This document shows, piece by piece, positions 49,501 to 63,182 of a stretch of 64,000 bases of DNA. The notes below the pieces were generated by a model. It made no database searches and had not been told where the DNA came from. It was given only the letters and a program-made list of their open reading frames with translations. The position numbers were made by a program, and so were the translations under genes. The stretch is taken from the NCBI RefSeq assembly GCF_021155765.1, contig NC_060110.1, forward strand, positions 18,684,001 to 18,748,000, written 5' to 3'. The DNA is from Diprion similis (Eukaryota > Arthropoda > Insecta > Hymenoptera > Diprionidae). Position 1 is the stretch's first letter. Every line of letters starts with the position of its first letter.

Positions 49501-52500
49501 TTACACATAAGAGGCAGAGATAACACATAAGATGAAAAATGGAACTCTCACCATGCATGAATTCGAATAGCTTATTGACAACAGTCTTCAGGAATTTCCA
49601 ATGGGCTCTCAAAAATCTTGGATATTGGCCCACAACGTACATAATGTTACTTGCAATGATTGCTTTGTTATCTTTGCCTTTCTTCTGCTCACACAATCCA
49701 AGCAAGTCCTTGATTACAGTCACCAAGAATCGCTTTTCATCTTCCTCGTGCATCGCACCTGAGATACTCCCAATTGCCCAGCATAACTATACCAGGAAAA
49801 TAATAATTACATCTATCGTGTCGTAATCCATTTCTTGTTAAGTATATTCGATTTTTAACAACAATGCCAAGTTACCAAAAGTTCAAAACAGCACATACTC
49901 ATAATTTACCCACTTTTTGGCATAATAATACATGCAATTTCAGTGCTTTCACTCTATAATAAATGCTATTAAATTCAAGCTTACGGTATTGAGATTCTTC
50001 CAAGACCACTCCGTGCCATTGACTTGGTTCTGTAATTTTTCGGTCATAACTCTCTCTGTATCAACATAGTCGAGATGGGTTAGATAAACTAAGGTCTCCC
50101 TCATGTTTTTGTAGAGATTGATCGAGTCAGTATCTTTCATGAACTCTCTGACGACTTCTCCATTTTCGTTTTCTACTACCAATACTTCTTCAGGCTTAGC
50201 CATTCGACTGATCATAATATACCGAACCTTGGTCAACACAGGGAAATAGAATAGCCTTCGGGGCGGTACGGTCAAATTATTTGTATTCGCGAATAAGGGC
50301 GACAGTGAAGTGAATGGGTTTTCTCTGTACAAATCGGCAGCAAGTCCATTCCAATATTCCAAACATATTTTGAATATTTCAACCTCTTCAACTTCGGAAA
50401 TCAGCACAAGGTAATGAAGAGCTTTTAAGAGTGTTTCATTCAATTGCTTTTTTTCAACAAGCGGTCCATGTTCTTTTAGATATGTGCACAAAAACATCGC
50501 CAGGTTTTGAATGAAATTCTGTTCCTGGTCCTGTCCTACTGCATATGCATCACGGATATTTGTTTCAAGTGAAAGCATTTGCTCCAATTGCTGCATTGTG
50601 TTAGCGAATAAAACCACAAACATCTCGTCGTAACTTGTTACTGTGACTGCAGCTATTTCAGTTAAACATTTTAATGTAACATTACGAAATATCGGCACGT
50701 TCAAAAACTGAAAACAAAATTGCTGTTTAGTTTTCCAGTTCAGCGATACTAAAAATAAACCAATTTGGTAACCAAAAAGATTAAATTTTTCTTATTTTCA
50801 TTGTAAAATAGAATGATCAAAAGGGTTTCGACTTCGACATTTTTATCTTTCAAGTAGAGTTTCATTTAACTTTGGAGTGTTACATGTCAGATAACCATAT
50901 TCAACTATTAAAAATTTGAAAATGCATAAAAATGCCATATTCCAATTGAAGCATGTTAAGGAGGGATTTTTTTTTTTCGCTAAATTTAACGCTTTTTTCC
51001 AATTTCTGGTGAAGAAACTATACAACGGATCAATGCAAAATTTGACACGTAGATTTATCTATCTTTTATCTATTCACAAAAAATTTTTAAATCATTTCCT
51101 CCTAAAAATTACGCATTTAAGCGCGTTTTTTTCGAAACCGCTTTTTGCAACTTATGTGCACGATGTCTTAAAAACTATTTTGCGATTGCCTTCAAATTTG
51201 AAAAGCATGCTCAGTCGACGGCCTTTCAACTTTTGATGAAAAAAAAAGCAATACGTTGGATATTTTTTTGTTTATAATAGAAAGAACGATGTATTTTTTT
51301 TTATCAATCGATATTTTGAGTTCAAAACATCACCGGATCCGCAATTTTTTTATTTTTTCCGCTTCAAAGAACAATATCTACATGTGTGTAAAGTAAAATG
51401 TTTTTGCGTTTTTGTTGCAGGATCAATGGGAAGACTCAAATCACGCACACCGTCAACTGGGGATCATCGTGCTTCGAGGGAGGTGGGAGGTGAATTTTTG
51501 GGAGGAAATGATTTTTAATTTTTTTGTGAATAGATAAAAGATTACTAAATCCACATGTCAAGTTTCGCATTGATCCGTTGTATAGATTCTACACCGGAAA
51601 GTTAGGAAAAAGCAATAAATTTAGCGAAAAAAAAGAAAATCCCCCCTTGAATTGCAAGTATAATATTCTAAGTTACAGTATTTTTTCAAGTGAATTCAAG
51701 TAAGATCCTTAAAGAAGGAATTTGCTTACACTTATTATGAAAAAATATAGTTTGTAACTCTTTGTACTATAATAAATTGAAAATTCTGTTAAAAAATGAA
51801 AATTTGGCTACCTTGAAAACTAGAGTGTTGATCAGCTTGGTTTCAAATATGTATCCAAGTGGAATCCAATTAAGGAATCTGAGAAGAGTTTCGAGGGTAA
51901 CAGCAACTAGAGGAACATTCTGTGAGTTGTCCATAACAAATTGACAAAGCTGGAATATTTGAGAGAACTCGCTACACATTGTATCCTTCAAGTGCTTAGC
52001 CTTTGTCTGCGTCATCTGACCACTTGAAAAGTCAAACACTTCTTCGCTGAGAAGTTTTAGAATAGCCATATTATTCTGACATAAGCTTTCGTTGGTTTTA
52101 CTGGCACCCACAATGTCACCTATGAAGGATTCCCAGTTCTTTGGCCATTCTCGTTTCAAAACCTAAACACCAGCATTACGTATTAAATAGTGATAATAAG
52201 TATTCCTGTAAATAGAAACGTTTTCTTGTTTTTTTTTTATGCATTATTACCTGTACAAGGATCATATTCAACTTGTTCAAGTAAACCTTAGAGGCCTCCA
52301 TTGTTTCTAGATCGCTACTAGTTTTGATGATTAATCCGACAATGTACTTTTTAATACCCTCACATTGATTCCTTGGTAGAACTTTCCACCGTGTCTTGAT
52401 AACCTGCTCTAAGATCTGTAGTGCGTAGTACTTTGTTTGTTGATTCTAAAGAATTAATGGAAAAATTAGATGTATTACAGTTTCATTCACATACTCCGTT

Positions 52501-53428
52501 CTTTCAAGATTCTTAACATATTTTACAATAAGCAAGCCTTCAACGTATTTTTAATTCAGAGAGAAAAATCACTGTAATAATGACTCAATAAATTTGAAAA
52601 AATACTATAAAATTAACATGATCGTACCAAAATTTCAGGGTTTTTAGGATTTTGGAAACTTTCAACTTAATTCGCTCTTCATTCAACTGTTCCAAAATTC
52701 AAATTCTATGCAAAGTTAGATTTACTGAAAAAATTTAAACGCTAAACGCCACCTTTATTCTACAGTTTACTTATTCCAAAATTTCACCTTGAGTGAGAAC
52801 TATTAATTCTGTGCAGGTGAACTTTTTTCTTCGTCTAAAATAATTTCCTACTATGTCCGAAAATATTTTAATATTATTTTTACTTTCTAGTCTGTAGAAT
52901 TTCATAATCAATTTCAGATTTTTCAAATCATCAACTTGAATATCATTTTTCTTTGTTGCAATATTATAAAAAATTCAAGAGAATTATTTTTATTTATAAT
53001 TATATATTTTTATAGATAGACCAAAACCTCAACAGAGTAAAATTTTGTGCGAATAACTTTCAGCTATGAGTTACAGAATGAGCCAAATCATTTGTGGTGA
53101 TGGTAGTCAAAGGCATGAGCATGTCTCTCCATATCAACGACAGTTGTTTGTGAAATGATTACTGGATTAAAAACACTTTTACACTTTTCGTTGAGTAGTC
53201 GACTTTTCTTCTAGAACCGGCAAGACTCACCTGTGAGTATTCTAGGATGGTGTCAACTCGGGTCCATGCATCTGGGTGTTCTTTGAGAGTGGTTAGCACT
53301 TCTTGAGCAACACGCTGTTGTTCACCGACCCCAGTATACATGCATCCGACTATATTATCCAGGAGCGTGATATCCAGCTTTTGGTTGAAGTCCAATAACT
53401 TGGACGCTTGCTCCGCGAGTGTCGCCAT
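46553..53428 (-). CDS. XPO1: Exportin-1 (CRM1)
   Basis: Nuclear export receptor for leucine-rich NES cargo, working with RanGTP at the nuclear pore. 1063 residues (human 1071). Exons in coding order: 53231-53428, 52251-52445, 51812-52162, 49985-50707, 49552-49786, 49255-49418, 48874-49008, 48627-48770, 48237-48383, 47633-47881, 47228-47480, 46844-47094, 46553-46699; all GT-AG, all phases agree. It begins [19 protein letters not shown] (importin-beta N region, CRIME domain), continues as HEAT repeats and ends [14 protein letters not shown], matching the conserved C-terminus. The NES-groove cysteine (human Cys528) is present as Cys521 in [15 protein letters not shown]. The in-frame GTG upstream of the ATG is not used. 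A 5' UTR intron is likely: an acceptor lies at 53466-53467 and a donor candidate at 55385-55386. It is head to head with RAB3GAP2. Confidence 0.97.
50958..51648. mobile_element. Foldback element in exportin-1 intron 3
   Basis: About 690 bp with long imperfect terminal inverted repeats, roughly 150-170 bases each. Left-arm words (TTTCGCTAAATTTA, CTATACAACGGATCAATGC, CTTTTATCTATTCACAAAAA, AAATCATTTCCTCC) recur in order in the complement of the right arm. The plus-strand open frame inside it (50916-51236) has no transposase motifs. It is probably a non-autonomous DNA element. Confidence 0.85.
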
Positions 53429-55386
53429 TGCGCTCACTTATTACCCTTGCTTTCACACACTCAATCTAAACAGACAAAAAATATCATTATTAGCATTATT
53501 GCTTGTAATATGTCAACAGTGATGAGCCTGCACTACGACTCTAGCAAATATTTTTATTTAGAGCTTACTGCTGATCAAATAGAGACGAACTAACACTTGC
53601 ATGTAAATAGTAGAATTAATGCGATTTTATTGCATTAAATACTGATAATTTATAATCATAAAGTTCTAAACAAAAAAATATTTCATAGGCAATCTTATTT
53701 ACATATCTATACTTAAAAACAAAGTGCCCAGCCACGGGAGTAATTTCCTCGAGTTTCTTTTTACCTAACATAATTGCTAAACGCAACTCGTGCAGAGTTA
53801 AAGGACACAAAAACTAAGGTTTCAGAATATATGTGAAATTTTGCGAATTACAGTAAATTCTGAAATATATGGCCAGATAACTAAATTTCAGCTTGATAGG
53901 ATAAGTGAAAAAAATACAATGCAAAAATTTTCAATATGTCGTTCCTAAGTTGTTTCAGTGTATACTTCAAAATTAAGGTTGCAATGTTAATTTACTATAA
54001 CGGACTGTTACTGAACCAGGTAAGAAAATACAAAATCTAGCTTCAAAGCTACTGGATTCACTTCATTTCAGAAATAATTGTCAGGTCTGTAAGAATACTG
54101 AATGTTCAGTTTATCAGTTTAGTCGAACATGCAGTATGGAACATATCCTAAGACCAGAATTTGCGATCAAATTTGATGACTTTCTGATCAATATTTGTCG
54201 TAAAATAAGATGCAATTGGCTACGTGGAAAGTTTCCGAAGTGCTTGAGAACAAAATAAGCAAAAGAAAAATCAAGAAAACTTCATCAAGTTCCAAATTAA
54301 TTAATCAATGTTTAATTAAAATTAGAGATCAGAGTTTAAGCACATGCCCGGATATGTATAATCACGTCTGTTTGTTTATTCAATGAGGACAATATATTAT
54401 TTCTTTTTACGTTAAATTTCAACGACACGACTCTCATTCTAAAAATATTGTTATTTAATGATACAAGATTCAAGGAGCTGGAAATGCGATGATTGATGCA
54501 CCAGTTTTGATCCAATTTTTGATACCTGTAGCATGAGAATTGATCTCGATAAGGAAACGTGGTCAAAGAATCACTGAAAATCTGAAATCTGAATCTCAGA
54601 GAAGAACCTTCAAAAAAGATGCATCCGTTATTCTGAATTTCATGCTATACATAATGGGATGGTGCTTGGTGTATACTTTGTCTATTCAGAAAAGAGGTGG
54701 GGAGAGGGAAGAGTCATTCGTCGTGATTAATTGGGGGATAAATAAATTTTTCGAACAAATGTTAAGAATTCAAGCAGCTCGACTCCCCCGCGGGCCGAAA
54801 AAAACGAAAAAAAAAATGCCAGGAAACGTGCCGCAGGGGAGGTCACCGCACTGCGACCGACCGAACAACCGACCTAACCTACATCTGACAATCGCAAACA
54901 AGGTTATGTGAATTTCGGATTTTGGAATATCGTGTAATATTTACACAGGAATCGAATGAGCAGAGGAAACGGTACGAACATAATGAGAACCGACGACGAC
55001 TACCAGAGTTAGGTTAAATAGTGTAAATTCGATCGCCTAGGAAGCCCGGCTGCCGTTTTTCCATTGCGTCGTTGCCCGTTGAGCGAAGATGGTTTGAGAT
55101 TGAAGGTTTTGACCTACCGTTAAAACTCTTTCATACAGCTTCCCGTCCCCGGGGTAAAAAAAAGGACGTGTTATTTTCTTTCTCTCGCCAGTCGTTACGT
55201 TTCAGAGTAATTAACCACAAGCACAAAAGGGCTAAACACACAAGTCAACGATTCCCGCGCGCTACACAACTTCTCGCTCCTCGTTCCACACACTCGCAGT
55301 TTCGCTCTTTCTCACTCATTTCTCGAGCTCTCTACTTTCTCTCTCTTCCACTAGCAGAATCAAATACACTAAGATAATATACCCAC
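53429..55386. other. Exportin-1 5' UTR and probable 5' UTR intron
   Basis: No conserved coding frame. The acceptor TTTAG at 53466-53470 (minus) and a GTGGGT donor at 55381-55386 (minus) suggest that most of this is one intron in the exportin-1 leader. Confidence 0.5.
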
Positions 55387-56013
55387 CGAGGCCGATGTAC
55401 GTCAAACCTACTTTCCCCAGGTTTCATGCGAATTTCGTGTGATTTTTTCCGCCGATAATACGAGCAAACCCGTCAACTGTGTCGTCGCGAAACCCAACCT
55501 AAAGATTTTCGAAAATAATAACAAGATGGCCGAAAATTTTACACGACAAATGCGGAGAAACAACGTTCACCATTGGTAGGCCGCACCAATTTCGACCAAT
55601 CCGCGATCGCATAAACGATAGTTTAACGTGACGTCAGTGGACGTCACATGACGTCACGGAAACACGTGTGCTCATTTTTACCTTGCCGTGTAATAAAAAT
55701 TTATAGAAGGATTCTATTTCCAAATGCATCACATCTTGAAATTGTATTCTGTCCGGCACGTGCCAAAATTTTCCCATACATTATGTAGGCTGCATCTGTA
55801 CTCTCGTTTAAGGAACTTAGAACGCGTTATTTGAAATTCCACAATATATACTAACATTCTCCGAAACATCGTGTCATATGAACTGACAACTCTACTAACA
55901 TTTCAGTCAACTTCCATTCCATCAAACTGTAGTCTGCTACAGTCTGCATATTCATGCATGTTCGAGATGAGAGTCATTTAACAACATATTTGTCATAAGG
56001 AATCAGCAGGAAA
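55387..56013. promoter_or_regulatory. Probable bidirectional promoter, XPO1 / RAB3GAP2
   Basis: Divergent housekeeping genes with no TATA box evident. It contains a YY1-like CAAGATGGC (55522-55530), CCAAT-type boxes (ATTGG near 55572; CCAAT near 55587 and 55597), a block of three CRE-type sites (55629-55656) and a CACGTG E-box (55663-55668). The motif set fits a TATA-less broad promoter; transcription start sites are inferred, not seen. Confidence 0.6.
55629..55656. promoter_or_regulatory. Triple CRE array, 10-bp phased
   Basis: ACGTCA cores at 55631, 55641 and 55651, each exactly 10 bp from the next. The outer two are full TGACGTCA palindromes and the middle one is GGACGTCAC. TGACGTCA is the CREB/ATF consensus, and 10-bp spacing puts all three on one face of the helix. 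Confidence 0.75.
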
Positions 56014-59000
56014 ATGTCGTGTCAAATCAAAGGAATTGCTAATTTGGTCAATTTAGCCAACGTCAAGGATTCCTTGTTCAGAGATGCTGCCTCCAGACGT
56101 AAGAAAATCCCATCCAAATAATGTCTCAACTGTCATCAGTAACAGTAACCACTAAGGTTATCAAATAAACAATATGTATGTACACCCACTCATATCTACA
56201 TATTTTTACTCAATCTTTCAGTCGATTATGTACCGGATAAAGAACTGCCTCTTCAAGATCTCATTATTTCTTTATCACCGGCCGGAGATGTCCTCGCAAT
56301 TGCTTGGAACAAAAACATGATCATACTGACGTGTAAGTTTATAGCAAAAACTCATTCAGCAACAGTACAAGTTCTTACTTATCACCACAACATCGTCGTC
56401 TTCATCACTTTCTTAACCAACGACAAGAGCAATATAATCGTCTCGACCTGCATCTGATTTATTGTCGATGACAGAATCACGGAATTCTTCTTTTGAAATA
56501 AACTGTACAGAATCAATGATAGTACCTAGTACATTAAAACTAACCCTCTCTTTTGACAAGCTTATATCGCAGATCTGAAATAAAGTAGCTATGATGTTTT
56601 AGAAGAAGCATATCAAACTCATTCTAGCTTACGAGCTACATGAAGAGTTTTTTTCCAACGTCATAACATGGTATAGCCAAAATAAAATAACTTTCAAGAA
56701 CCTTTTAAATGCATAGATGTTTCCATACCACGTCTGCACTAGATATAACTTTATTTTGTTTTGCATAGATGAGCGTAAATAGTATAAATTTTTAGAGTAT
56801 AGAAGATACAAAGTTATACTATATATGTTTGCAATAATAGCGTAAGAATATATAAAATCTTAGTACATGAAATGAATATTTTCAATTTACTAAGGTAAAT
56901 AACTTGCTAGAGTTCTTTATCAAGTTTAGATATATCTTCAACCATCACCTCGAGCCCGTATTATTTCTAGAATTCGAGATTAAGGTGCCGATTACTGGAC
57001 CTTGAATTTTTTGGATTTTTCACTACATCATAGTAGAAAGATTGATAATACCGAGTATTCAAAAACTGAAACAGCTTTCTTTCTCATACTCGCCCATGAT
57101 TGAAATGCCTGTATTATACCATAAACATTAAAGTTCATATCATACAAGTAAGGTACATTTAATTCTGTAAAATTGCAATTTTTCACGCATTGTTTATCAA
57201 TGCAGCAAAATGGGATTCGCATGAACCTGGAGATGTGAAAATGAAATTTCATCTCACATGGAGTGGAGATGTAACGGATGAAGAGAAGTAAGTTTTTTTG
57301 GTTTCATTCGACTAGAAATATATTCCATTACAGATTGGAGTGAGTCATGAACCTTTACTTTGTTTCAGTGAACAGATAACATGTCTGGCATGTCTACCTC
57401 TTATATCTTTAGGTAAAACCAATGCTGGTAGCGGTCCTGATTGGACCTGTGTGGCTGTTGGATTTTCCAGTGGGTTTATACGGTTCTATACGGAGGTAAA
57501 CCAGAATTATCCACGAAAAGAAACATTTGCGCTTGTTTTCTAATTTGAATAATACAAGTCAACTAAGTCACTTTTGTTCAGATTATGTACCAAATCATTC
57601 ATTGTTGTAGACTGGGGCATTGTTGGTTGATGAACAGCTTCATAATGAAGCAGTCTTGGGAATCAAATGTCAATCACATTCTCCTCCCCGGCATATTGGA
57701 GATTCCGGACTATCAGAAGAGATCCATGTACTGTATAACAGTGCAGTCTGCATAATGCAAGGGTTTCCGCTGTTTTCTACCTTGAGAGCATGCAGAAACC
57801 ACTTGGCTAGAGGTAGTAATTTTAAATGTGTGTATTATCGATATGGAAGGCATGAGTTAGGTAAATTAAATTTTCGATCTTTCAGTGCAGGCCAATTGTA
57901 ATGCTAAGCCTCCTGCGGCAAATCTTTCATATAAAAAATGGGGCTTTAAGAATCAAGGAATCACAAATGACAGTGAAGTTATTGGGACAACATCCGTAGA
58001 CACCTTTGACCATTTGATGTCCGCGTCTATTTGTGGTGGCTACAATGCGGCTTATCGCTCCAGCGCACCGCAACATAGTCTAGTAATGGCAACTGGCAAA
58101 AGACCATTTATTGGTTTTCATTACGCATTAGAAGGTGGAGCTGCTCCGGTTTTATCCGACGTCGCTATTGCTATGGCTAGCAAATTAGCAAGCGCAATTG
58201 GAACTGCTGTTCCGTAAGTAGATTTTTATAATGTGATTCTAAATAAACTCTAGTAACTATAAAAATTATAACAGAAAATGGGGAAAAAAATTAATTTAGT
58301 CATCCATTGCGTCGATACTACATGAGCCAGTGATTATCCCAGGAAAAAATTTTCAAACATATTTCAGATGGTTTCGTGGAAACAAAAAAATTCCTACATC
58401 ACCAGAAAAGGCCAAAGGAGTTATAAGTGAACCAGCAGAACCAATGATCTGCAGATTTGGTCTAAGTGATATTATGAGAGAAGGGGACTGCATTGTTGTA
58501 AGCCCTAATAAGGCTCTATCTATTGTATCAGATGCTATGGGCAGAGTTACGTTGGTTGATAACAGACGTGGTGTTGCTGTGAGAATGTGGAAAGGTATAA
58601 TTGAATTTCTTCGTCATCTTCTATCACGCAATAATCCTTCTCGAGACTAAGAGGACTTACAAAGTTTTACCGAGTAATAGACATGAGATTAATGTTAACT
58701 TTATGATTTATATTATACATATAACATTATCTCTGCATCAATCATGTTTATTTCTATTTCAAGGGTATAGGAATGCTCAATGTGGCTGGATTGAAGTTAT
58801 GGAAGAGAAAAACCATGGATCTCACAAAAGTCGTGGCAGCAGTAGTGGTAGTGGTAGTGGTAGTGGTAGTGTTCATAGTCGACGAACTGCCTTGTTTTTA
58901 ACTATCTATGCGCCAAAGAAAGGAGTAATTGATATTTGGGGAATTCGACAAGGACCCAAAATAGCAACCTTTTCTGCCAGCAAAAATGGGCGGTAGGTAA

Positions 59001-62000
59001 TACACTTGTGAGCATGTTTTATTCTCTATTCAGGAAATCGTATATAAATGTTAAGCTACTGAAACGTTTGCAGTCATAATTAGTTCTCCCTATCTCATCT
59101 TCCACAAGACTAACAGTTCGGAGTGTGTATGCGTGGTTTTTTTTGTTTTTTTTTTTTATTGCTATAATATGTAAAATCTTATTCTGTCTGTGATATATCC
59201 AAAATTACAAAAAATTGTTGCAGGCTGCTATACACAAATTATGGTCTTTTGGGTTTAAATGACATGACAATGTCATCTGCAAACCGTGCACAGTATCCTT
59301 GTGTGTTTGTTGACCCTTTGGGAGGTCTGAAAGAAGTGACTGTGCCATTTCACTTCGCTCTGAGTAGTAAAAATGGAAAAAGAGCTCGAGACTTACACCT
59401 GCTCAAGAAATTGAAAGCATTTTTAAGGGAGGAAGAGTTTGACAGTCAGAAATTAATCAAAGAAGTCACTTCTACATGTATGGAATTTAAAACGAACGAA
59501 ATTCGTCTGCAGGTTGTAGAAATGTTGATGGTTAATAAGCACATCACCCCCGAATCATTACTGGCAGCATTGAACGTGTTTATTGAAAAACTATCGCAAT
59601 TTAGTAAGTTGCTTTATGACGCACATATGAGGAAAAAAACTAATGGTATATGAATTTATAAACTATTGAAGATTTATCGTATTTCCAGAGGGCGATGAGT
59701 TGGAACCAGCTGCCAAATCCCTTTATCAAACCGCGACACGGCTCCAAAGAGTTATTGCGTTTTACAAATCTGTTCAACTACAATTCGATCAACCTCCTGA
59801 ATACAATACCATTGCTTCAGATAGCTTGCCTAGTTGTAAGCAGTTATCTGGAATTCTTTTCGCATCCGAACGAGAGATACGGCGTATTTTAAAGTTATCA
59901 AAGACGCTGAGTGAATTTGAAAAGCCAAAAAGTAGATCACAGACTAAGGTCCTATTCAAAGAAGATGGCAGAGGATTCTTGGATTTTCTATCTTGCTTTG
60001 AATTTGGTGGTTCAGGAGATTTTATTGGCATAAAGAGAGACGTACCAGAAGACAAGAAACACAATATTTGTAAGCTTTTGCTGAAGTGCTCTAGTGACTC
60101 TAGGTTCAAAGTGAGAACAATTTTATTAATTTTATGTGTTACTGCAGGTCAATTGATGTATCAGGGTTGGTTGTATTCAGATGATCCAATTACAAGTTGG
60201 CAGAATGTAGCTCAACAGAGTTGCATTCAACCAGCTATTCTAATGCAATGCGCACTTATTTATTGGTTGCATAAAAAACCCGGAGCCCCACTGGAAGTCG
60301 AATTGAAACGATTTAAACAACTTCTTCATGCAATTTGTTCTTTGATAGGTAAATCTTGCAGTTACAGCGTTCAATTTTCCTGCTATTCATTATATTAGTA
60401 AAACAGGAGTTTGAAATTTCTAAAATATTTCAGAGGTAGAAGAAATTTGTGCTGATTATAATGAGATATCTTCATGGTGGCAAGAAATGCGAAATATATT
60501 GTCAGATTCGACAAATCCATTCAATGCACTGACCGCTGCGATGGTCTGTAGAGCAGTGGCAATGAAGCTTGAAAAAAGCAAAGATACAGCATACAACAGT
60601 AAGCAGAAGGATGGAAATGGGAACAAGGATGAAGATGCAGAGAATGGTAATACTAGTGAAAAGATGGAGGAATTAGATAAAGAGCTCAACAGAACCCCAG
60701 AAGATGAGAATTCCAGTTCAACGAGTGATTGGGAAAATGTAAGCAAAGATACTTGCCAATTTAGCGCACTTATCAGCAATCTCGAAGACATAGTTATATT
60801 AAATGCCATTGTAAGGTAAGTTGTCAAATAGAAATCATTTTTGGTTTATACCCGAATTATATAAAATAACTCTTATATTTAATCAAAGATCTGCCTGACA
60901 TAGATTTATGAACAGAAAAATTTCAAACAGACATCATCCACTCAATTTTGAATAATAATTTCACACCTACAGTCAAAAGCCACCATCAGACCATACAACA
61001 GAATTTTTCAGTCTGCCATTTGAAAGTATGAATATTTCTTTGGGTTACGTTCTCTCCAGAGGTAAAGGTATGTGCATTACTTGTTCAGAATTGTTTATAA
61101 CTCGAAATGAAATTATATTTTTTAATTATTGTAACTTCTTCATTAGGTGCAGTATCAGAAATCGTTGCTAAGTGGCTCAGTTCAACAGGAATTGATCCAG
61201 CTCGTTTGATAGACACAACAGATGTGGAATTTGATCAGATGCAATTGTCAATGGATTCTTTAAAAATGGCAGGATCATTAGATGAAGCTGCAGCAATGGA
61301 AATATCGCAGCAAGAGCAAATGAAACTTCTCTCCGTTTCTGTAGAACTTGGTAGTGAAGCGAAAGCAGATTCAACTGCGCAAAGTTACATTTTAGGTGGG
61401 TAAGATATCTGATTTCACTACGTTTTTCTTTCCCACCAACTAAACTGTGTCCCAATATTTCAGAAAAATTAACTCTATTGAAGAGATCTTTCCCATACAG
61501 TCTAACGACTAGTGTTCTGCTTGCTAATCTTTGTTGGGAATTTACTATGACATGGAATAAGGATGTCACGCAACTTGATGCACTGGAAGCAGCTTTAAGC
61601 GTTCTTAGGCAAATTCCTATGAAGCACATGCGACAGGGTTTGTGATAAAATATTATTTTGTATAATCTATACCAACAAGCAAATAATATTTACATCAGAT
61701 TGTCATACATTTTGGTTAATATTTCATTCCTTTCATTCTGTTGGATTGTTTGACAGGAGTTTGCTGCCTGCTCTGGACGCTACACATGAAGAAAAGAATG
61801 GAGGCAGCAGCAAAATTGATGAACAAGTCGGGAAAGTTGCCAAAAGAAAGATATTGTTTACAGGACGTTGGTGTCTCTGATATGCAACTAATTACACTAC
61901 TACAACTCTGTGTTATGTTTTTAGATATATTTCTAGATGTAAGTATCCTATATGATTCACCACATTGCGTAAGAGTCATGAAAGTTTGAAGCCATAAATG

Positions 62001-63160
62001 ACAAAAAAAGGTCTTGAATCAAGCTCCAATTAAGTACTGCGTTTGAGAAAAGAATTTTTCTTAATCACTTTAATTCCAGGCAGAAGTGATGGAAATTGAG
62101 CACAGCTCGATTATAAAATCAGAGGAAATTTGGGAAGGTCATCCCGTAGGTCCGCAACCCTTCGCAGCTCTAGCATTTTCTCAAACTCCTGCTTGGTATG
62201 AACTCGTGATGCTACATCTGCAATTAGCTAATGTCTTGCACATGATGGCTTACTTTAATCTGAAAGTACAAAAGCCGTTGAATATTCTTTTCGACTCTGT
62301 GGTGGGTATTTATAAAAACCGGCTAGGTACAGAAACATCTGGACAACGATACTTTTACATGCACGGAATTTCTCATTTTTACAGTCGCATCCATATTTTT
62401 TCCAAGACATCACCAACAAAGCACAGCTGATGTGGTTTCGAGATGAGAAACGTGATAATGCGAGAACGGAGTTCCTTTGTCGTGTAATCACTGCTACTAT
62501 GGACTCGATTCATCAAGAAACGACTGAAGAAAACAACTTTAGCTCAACGCAAGCTATTACCTGGATGAGCAAGTGTCAAACACTAGCTTCTATATGGAAA
62601 ATAAATAACGACGAGCTGAGGATTCACCAAGTTACTCAATTATATACTAACGGATTTGACCGATTGGCTGAAGAGGTGAGAACTGAGAACTAAACTAGTC
62701 ACACAAAATTTTCAAGCTTACACGGCTGTTTATAATTACATAATTAAATATTAGGTCCTCATGGCAGTAAATGACACAGAAGGACTTGCAGCTAATTTGT
62801 TACCTATAGCTGGAAGAAGAATGATGGCTCACCTATCCAAAACGCCAGATCTTCTAGAAGAAGTATCAAGAATAAGCCCTACGCTAACTACATATCTCGA
62901 GGGCTTGGTAAGTTGAATCAATAACATACATTATGTTTATTATATTGTAACATGAAGACGTCTCATTGAAGCAAACCAAATGAACATGTTCAATTGCTCT
63001 GTTTTAGTCTAATCCAAGCACAGCATATACAAGTTGTTCAAATAGCGATACTATAGAACTTATTCAAAGGGTTTCGAGGACTTTACCTGAAGCACATCCC
63101 GATTATCACTTCGCGCAATTGATGCTTGATGCTACGTTTATTTATGAAGGTAAAACGTGA
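56014..63160 (+). CDS. RAB3GAP2: Rab3 GTPase-activating protein non-catalytic subunit
   Basis: Regulatory partner of RAB3GAP1; the complex is a GAP for Rab3 and exchange factor for Rab18. 1441 residues (human 1393). Exons: 56014-56098, 56222-56332, 57206-57287, 57369-57495, 57611-57812, 57886-58213, 58368-58594, 58764-58992, 59224-59603, 59689-60348, 60434-60815, 60973-61061, 61147-61395, 61464-61637, 61757-61938, 62080-62301, 62385-62675, 62755-62907, 63008-63160; all phases agree. The N-terminal propeller domain covers exons 1-9 (GFSSGFIRFYTE, MATGKRPFIGFHYA, GRVTLVDNRRGVAVRMWK, GVIDIWGIRQGPKIATF); the helical C-terminal domain follows. Low-complexity inserts are a Ser-Gly run in exon 8 and an acidic run in exon 11. 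The end is FIYEGKT before TGA; a 54-base intron from 63150 to 63203 could replace this tail. Confidence 0.93.
58835..58872 (+). repeat. GGTAGT microsatellite inside RAB3GAP2 exon 8
   Basis: In-frame hexamer repeat coding alternating Ser-Gly (SSSGSGSGSGS) in a loop of the propeller domain. Length changes would come in two-residue steps without frameshift. Confidence 0.85.
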
Positions 63161-63182
63161 TGAGCCAGTCTGTACTTCTGTT

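Noticed and set aside
50916-51236. 106-codon plus-strand frame in exportin-1 intron 3
   Set aside because: It lies mostly in one arm of the foldback element, is T-rich and shows no transposase motif.
53429-53437. GTG start three codons before the exportin-1 ATG
   Set aside because: Non-ATG starts are rare in animals and the in-frame ATG at 53428 matches the family start.
55072-55377. 101-codon plus-strand frame before RAB3GAP2
   Set aside because: Sits in the probable exportin-1 leader and has only low-complexity Ser/Arg-rich composition with no motif.
60108-60149. Intron inside RAB3GAP2 exon 10 (GTGAGA to TGCAG)
   Set aside because: Only 37 bases long and its removal would shift the frame; reading through stays open and joins the conserved part that follows.
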